The notes under the pieces: model-generated
Database searches by the model: none
What the model saw: only the letters and a program-made list of their open reading frames with translations
Told to the model about the DNA's origin: nothing
NCBI GenBank assembly: GCA_027886175.1
Contig: JAJNNQ010000004.1
Span: forward strand, 1-64,000
Direction of reading: 5' to 3'
From: Phylloscopus collybita
Lineage: Eukaryota > Chordata > Aves > Passeriformes > Phylloscopidae
DNA: 64,000 nucleotides
Shown here: positions 61,102 through 64,000 of the stretch, piece by piece
Layout: every line of letters begins with the position of its first letter
Numbering within the stretch: the stretch's first letter is position 1
Made by a program: the position numbers and the translations under genes

Positions 61102-64000
61102 CCCATTTCTACATAGCCTCAGGAGCCATCTCCTTGCTTTTGTTTCCAGGTCAACATACACAAACACGTCAAGTAGTACTGCTACAGGAGCCAACCCACC
61201 ACAGAATAAACAAATCTGCAAGCACTCATACCATCAACACTTGTGTTAAAAGAAGGTCACCAAGGATATTTTTCATGCCCAGAACCACAGAAAACAATAA
61301 ACAAAGTGTTTCATTTGTTTCAAAAGCTAGGATCCAGACAACACTCCCAAAACCAGAGCCAATTGCCATAACTTGTAAAATCACACTCACCTGCTGGTTT
61401 GAGCATCCTGCAGTGTCTTCAGATTGATGCACCCTCAAACCTCTCTAGTTGTAAAAACTGAAAGGGGGAAAAAGGTGCTTGTCTCTTCTATACCCATTAT
61501 TCTGACAAGTGAAACAATTATAGAATGACTTATTGAAGATAAAAATCTGAATAGGGACTGGGGTTTAGGTTTTCACTACATGAATTAAACAAGAACACGA
61601 GCCTGATTTAATTTCATTTAGGACTCAAATACTTCTTGAAATCGTTATGATTACATTAAAGAATGATCTTGGCATTTAGTCTCATACTCAAAAAAAAAAA
61701 CAACCAAGGATCTTTTTTCATGCAATTTTCATTATCATCTTGTTGTTGTACTGAATTACTTATGTGTATTTATTTTGGTTGTTTATGTCAGCCATCCCAT
61801 GTCACTAGCCTTCTACTGTTTTGTAAATAGCATATGAACAATTAAAATTGTAGCTATTTAACTTATGCAAACTCCAAGGCAAGTTCTGGCTGTCAGATTG
61901 GAGCACCAATCAGACATTTGACTGACTGCAAAGTAAAAAATAAAAAAAGGGTGTCTATTCATCCTTGACATCCTAAGTTACCTGCAGAGTTCATAAAGAA
62001 CTATAAATGTACCACCCAAGCTCACAGTACTGGGATAAAATGCTAAAGACTGCAGTTTACAAGGTAAGACCAAAAATACATACATCATTATGTCAGTGAG
62101 ACCACATCAGTGGATCCTACACCAGAGATTCACACACTGTACAGGATAAAAATACAGTTCAATTTCAAAATGCATCAGATTTTTGCAAGTCATTACAAAG
62201 CTAGATATTATTTCATCTTGAAAGATCATCTGGATGTGAAGTGTCAGACCCTGACCTGAACCAAGAATTTAAGTCAGCACCCAAGGGGTATTGACTATGG
62301 AGAATGTTCTTTTGAAAGCCTGGATGTGCCTGTCATTTTCTAAAAAAAAGTCATGAGGGAAGTTGGGAGAGAGAAAATAATAAAAGATGAGGATTTTTTG
62401 TGTTTTGTTTTAGTTTGTTTGTTTTAATTCAATGTGGTCTGGGTTTGTTGGGGTTTTTTGTTATTGTTTTGCTTTTTAAAGGTAGCCTTAGCTAGAGACC
62501 AGGCAGTCTTCAGGACTGGAACATGGAGGTTCAGGTCCACAGACAGATGGATATACTTGAGAAAGAGGTAAAATTTATAAGGAAACCAGAATTAGCCGTC
62601 GCAATTTATTTTTTATGTTATAGACATGAAGTTTCTTGCAACTCTGCCTTTGGAGTCCCAAAAAGCCCCCAAATAGACAACCAACAGTCTAGCAGAGGCA
62701 AGCTGAACACACCACAATCCTGTAGCCATGTGGTAAAGTAAAAACCTTCCCTCTTCTCCCCCAGACTTTGGGGTGCCTATTGCATGCGCACATAAGGGAG
62801 CAAGAGCAGCCACAGGAAGGACTTCAAAGACAACACGCAAACATTAATGGGAACATGAATACAACTACAGTCCCTTCTGTGTTGCTGTATGCTCTGGCAT
62901 AGAGCAGGTGAGTGCAGCTGGCTCTCAGTGCACATTCCCCAGGTTTTTCCCTTTGGTCTGCAGTTCTGAGGAAGACAGTCTGCCACATTTAACACAACTA
63001 GTTAACAATATAGACAATAAAGACTTCGCATATAAAGTGTATGTGATTATATTGGATTTTATTTTTAAAACATTTTAAAAACAACTTCTCTCCTCAGAGA
63101 GATTTGCAAAGCCAATCACCTGGAACAAAAACCAAAAATTTTGTTCTCAGCTTGTTGAGGTTGAGTTGAGGTTCACTTCTATTAAAAGCAGTATAATGCT
63201 AACAAGTAAAATTATTTTAAAATTAATTTTTTCATTATATCAAATCACAAGGTTAAATTGTGTCTTAAATTGTCTCTCAAATCAGTTTGATTTTGCAGTG
63301 TTGCTACCTTCTATATAGTGTTTTTTCCTTCTTTTTGTCTGTGCACTAAAACACAACAGTAAAATCAGGTATTTCTGTTTACTTGAAGAGGCTCTATACC
63401 TCTTATTCCTTTTACTGGCATTGGAGCAATCTGCAGAGCTGCAAAAAGGAGTTTGTACCTTTTCTGGCCCTCTTTTAGAACTGCTTTATTTTTCTTAAAG
63501 TGAATTTTTAATATCTAACTATCCCATCTCTTCTGTGTACAAGAAGAGAAACTTTATCTAAATATATTATGCCTTCATGATCTTATCATCATCCCTTTTA
63601 TGTTCTGTATCTTTCATTCACAAAAGAGACACAAGACTGGAGACAACTAATAGTTAGAAAAATTATTCGTTTTGTCTTATGTTTAATTGCAAACTCAGTC
63701 TGACCTACCAAGGGCGATAGGCAATTGCCTCAACCTAAGGGCAGATTAGATAGCTCTCTTGAGTGCAAAGGTCTTTTCTGCATACACAAGAGGCAGAGGA
63801 AAAGGAATTTCAGTCAGTAAGTTTTTTTACCTTCTGTTAGGGAATCAATATTTTTGTAGCTGGTCTGCTACTTTGATGACACGATGTTCTGTTTCACTTC
63901 AGGACTTGTGAAAATACATTTTGGGGTCCAAGTCCCAGTTATGAAAATGAATTTCTGTCTAATCTGAGGCTCTGCTTACAGGGATCGTGACACCTCATCT
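61102..64000. other. No recognisable gene; upstream flank
   Basis: AT-rich sequence with a G/T-rich block at 62390-62476. No exon, RNA gene or CR1 fragment was recognised up to the window end. Confidence 0.55.
62390..62476 (+). repeat. G/T-rich low-complexity tract
   Basis: TTTTG, GTTTGTTT and GGGG units with a few A and C. It is a smaller relative in style of the 22.2-22.5 kb block. Confidence 0.75.

Overview
This window looks like about 64 kb of nuclear DNA from a sauropsid vertebrate, most likely a bird. The main evidence is several 3' fragments of CR1 LINE retrotransposons, at about 1.86-2.33 kb, 6.8-7.2 kb and 30.4-30.6 kb. They have the family's typical 3' ends (the 'ggttggaagagacctt' and 'ggtccctcccaacccaaa' type motifs). 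Other interspersed repeats are sparse, the sequence is AT-rich and non-coding, and there is one sharp CpG island, all as expected for an avian chromosome. Nothing resembles a bacterial operon, a CRISPR array, an rRNA or tRNA gene, or an intact mobile element.

Only one protein-coding feature can be supported. It is the first coding exon of a minus-strand gene (ATG at 56891, splice donor after 56798) inside a strong CpG island at about 56.75-57.4 kb. The exon encodes 31 residues that read as a secretory signal peptide, then splits a codon in phase 1 at a consensus CAG|GTAAGG donor. The product should therefore be secreted or a membrane protein, but the gene cannot be named from this exon alone. 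No convincing second exon appears to its left, so positions 1-56797 are best read as a very long first intron or part of one. Positions from about 57.4 to 64 kb are the upstream flank.

Layout by region. 1-43.5 kb: AT-rich presumptive intron with CR1 fragments and many two-letter (A/C-only or G/T-only) tracts. 43.5-44 kb: a large homopurine (AAAAG)n/(AAAG)n array. 44-54 kb: AT-rich, with one notable hairpin at 45.8 kb. 54.0-57.4 kb: a CpG-rich domain around the gene start, interrupted by two more purine arrays, a (GGAAAA)n hexamer array and a 9-mer/(AAAG)n array, and by a 46-base A run. 57.4-64 kb: AT-rich upstream flank.

The most interesting points are non-coding. Three purine arrays lie in one orientation, and each changes into an (AAAG)n tract at its right edge; one lies only about 170 bases inside the intron. 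A (GGA)n tract just upstream of the start codon also encodes a possible in-frame Glu-rich N-terminal extension. Several perfect or near-perfect palindromes occur, and there is a CR1 pair inserted tail to tail. Most long open frames in the window are products of simple repeats and are not annotated as genes.
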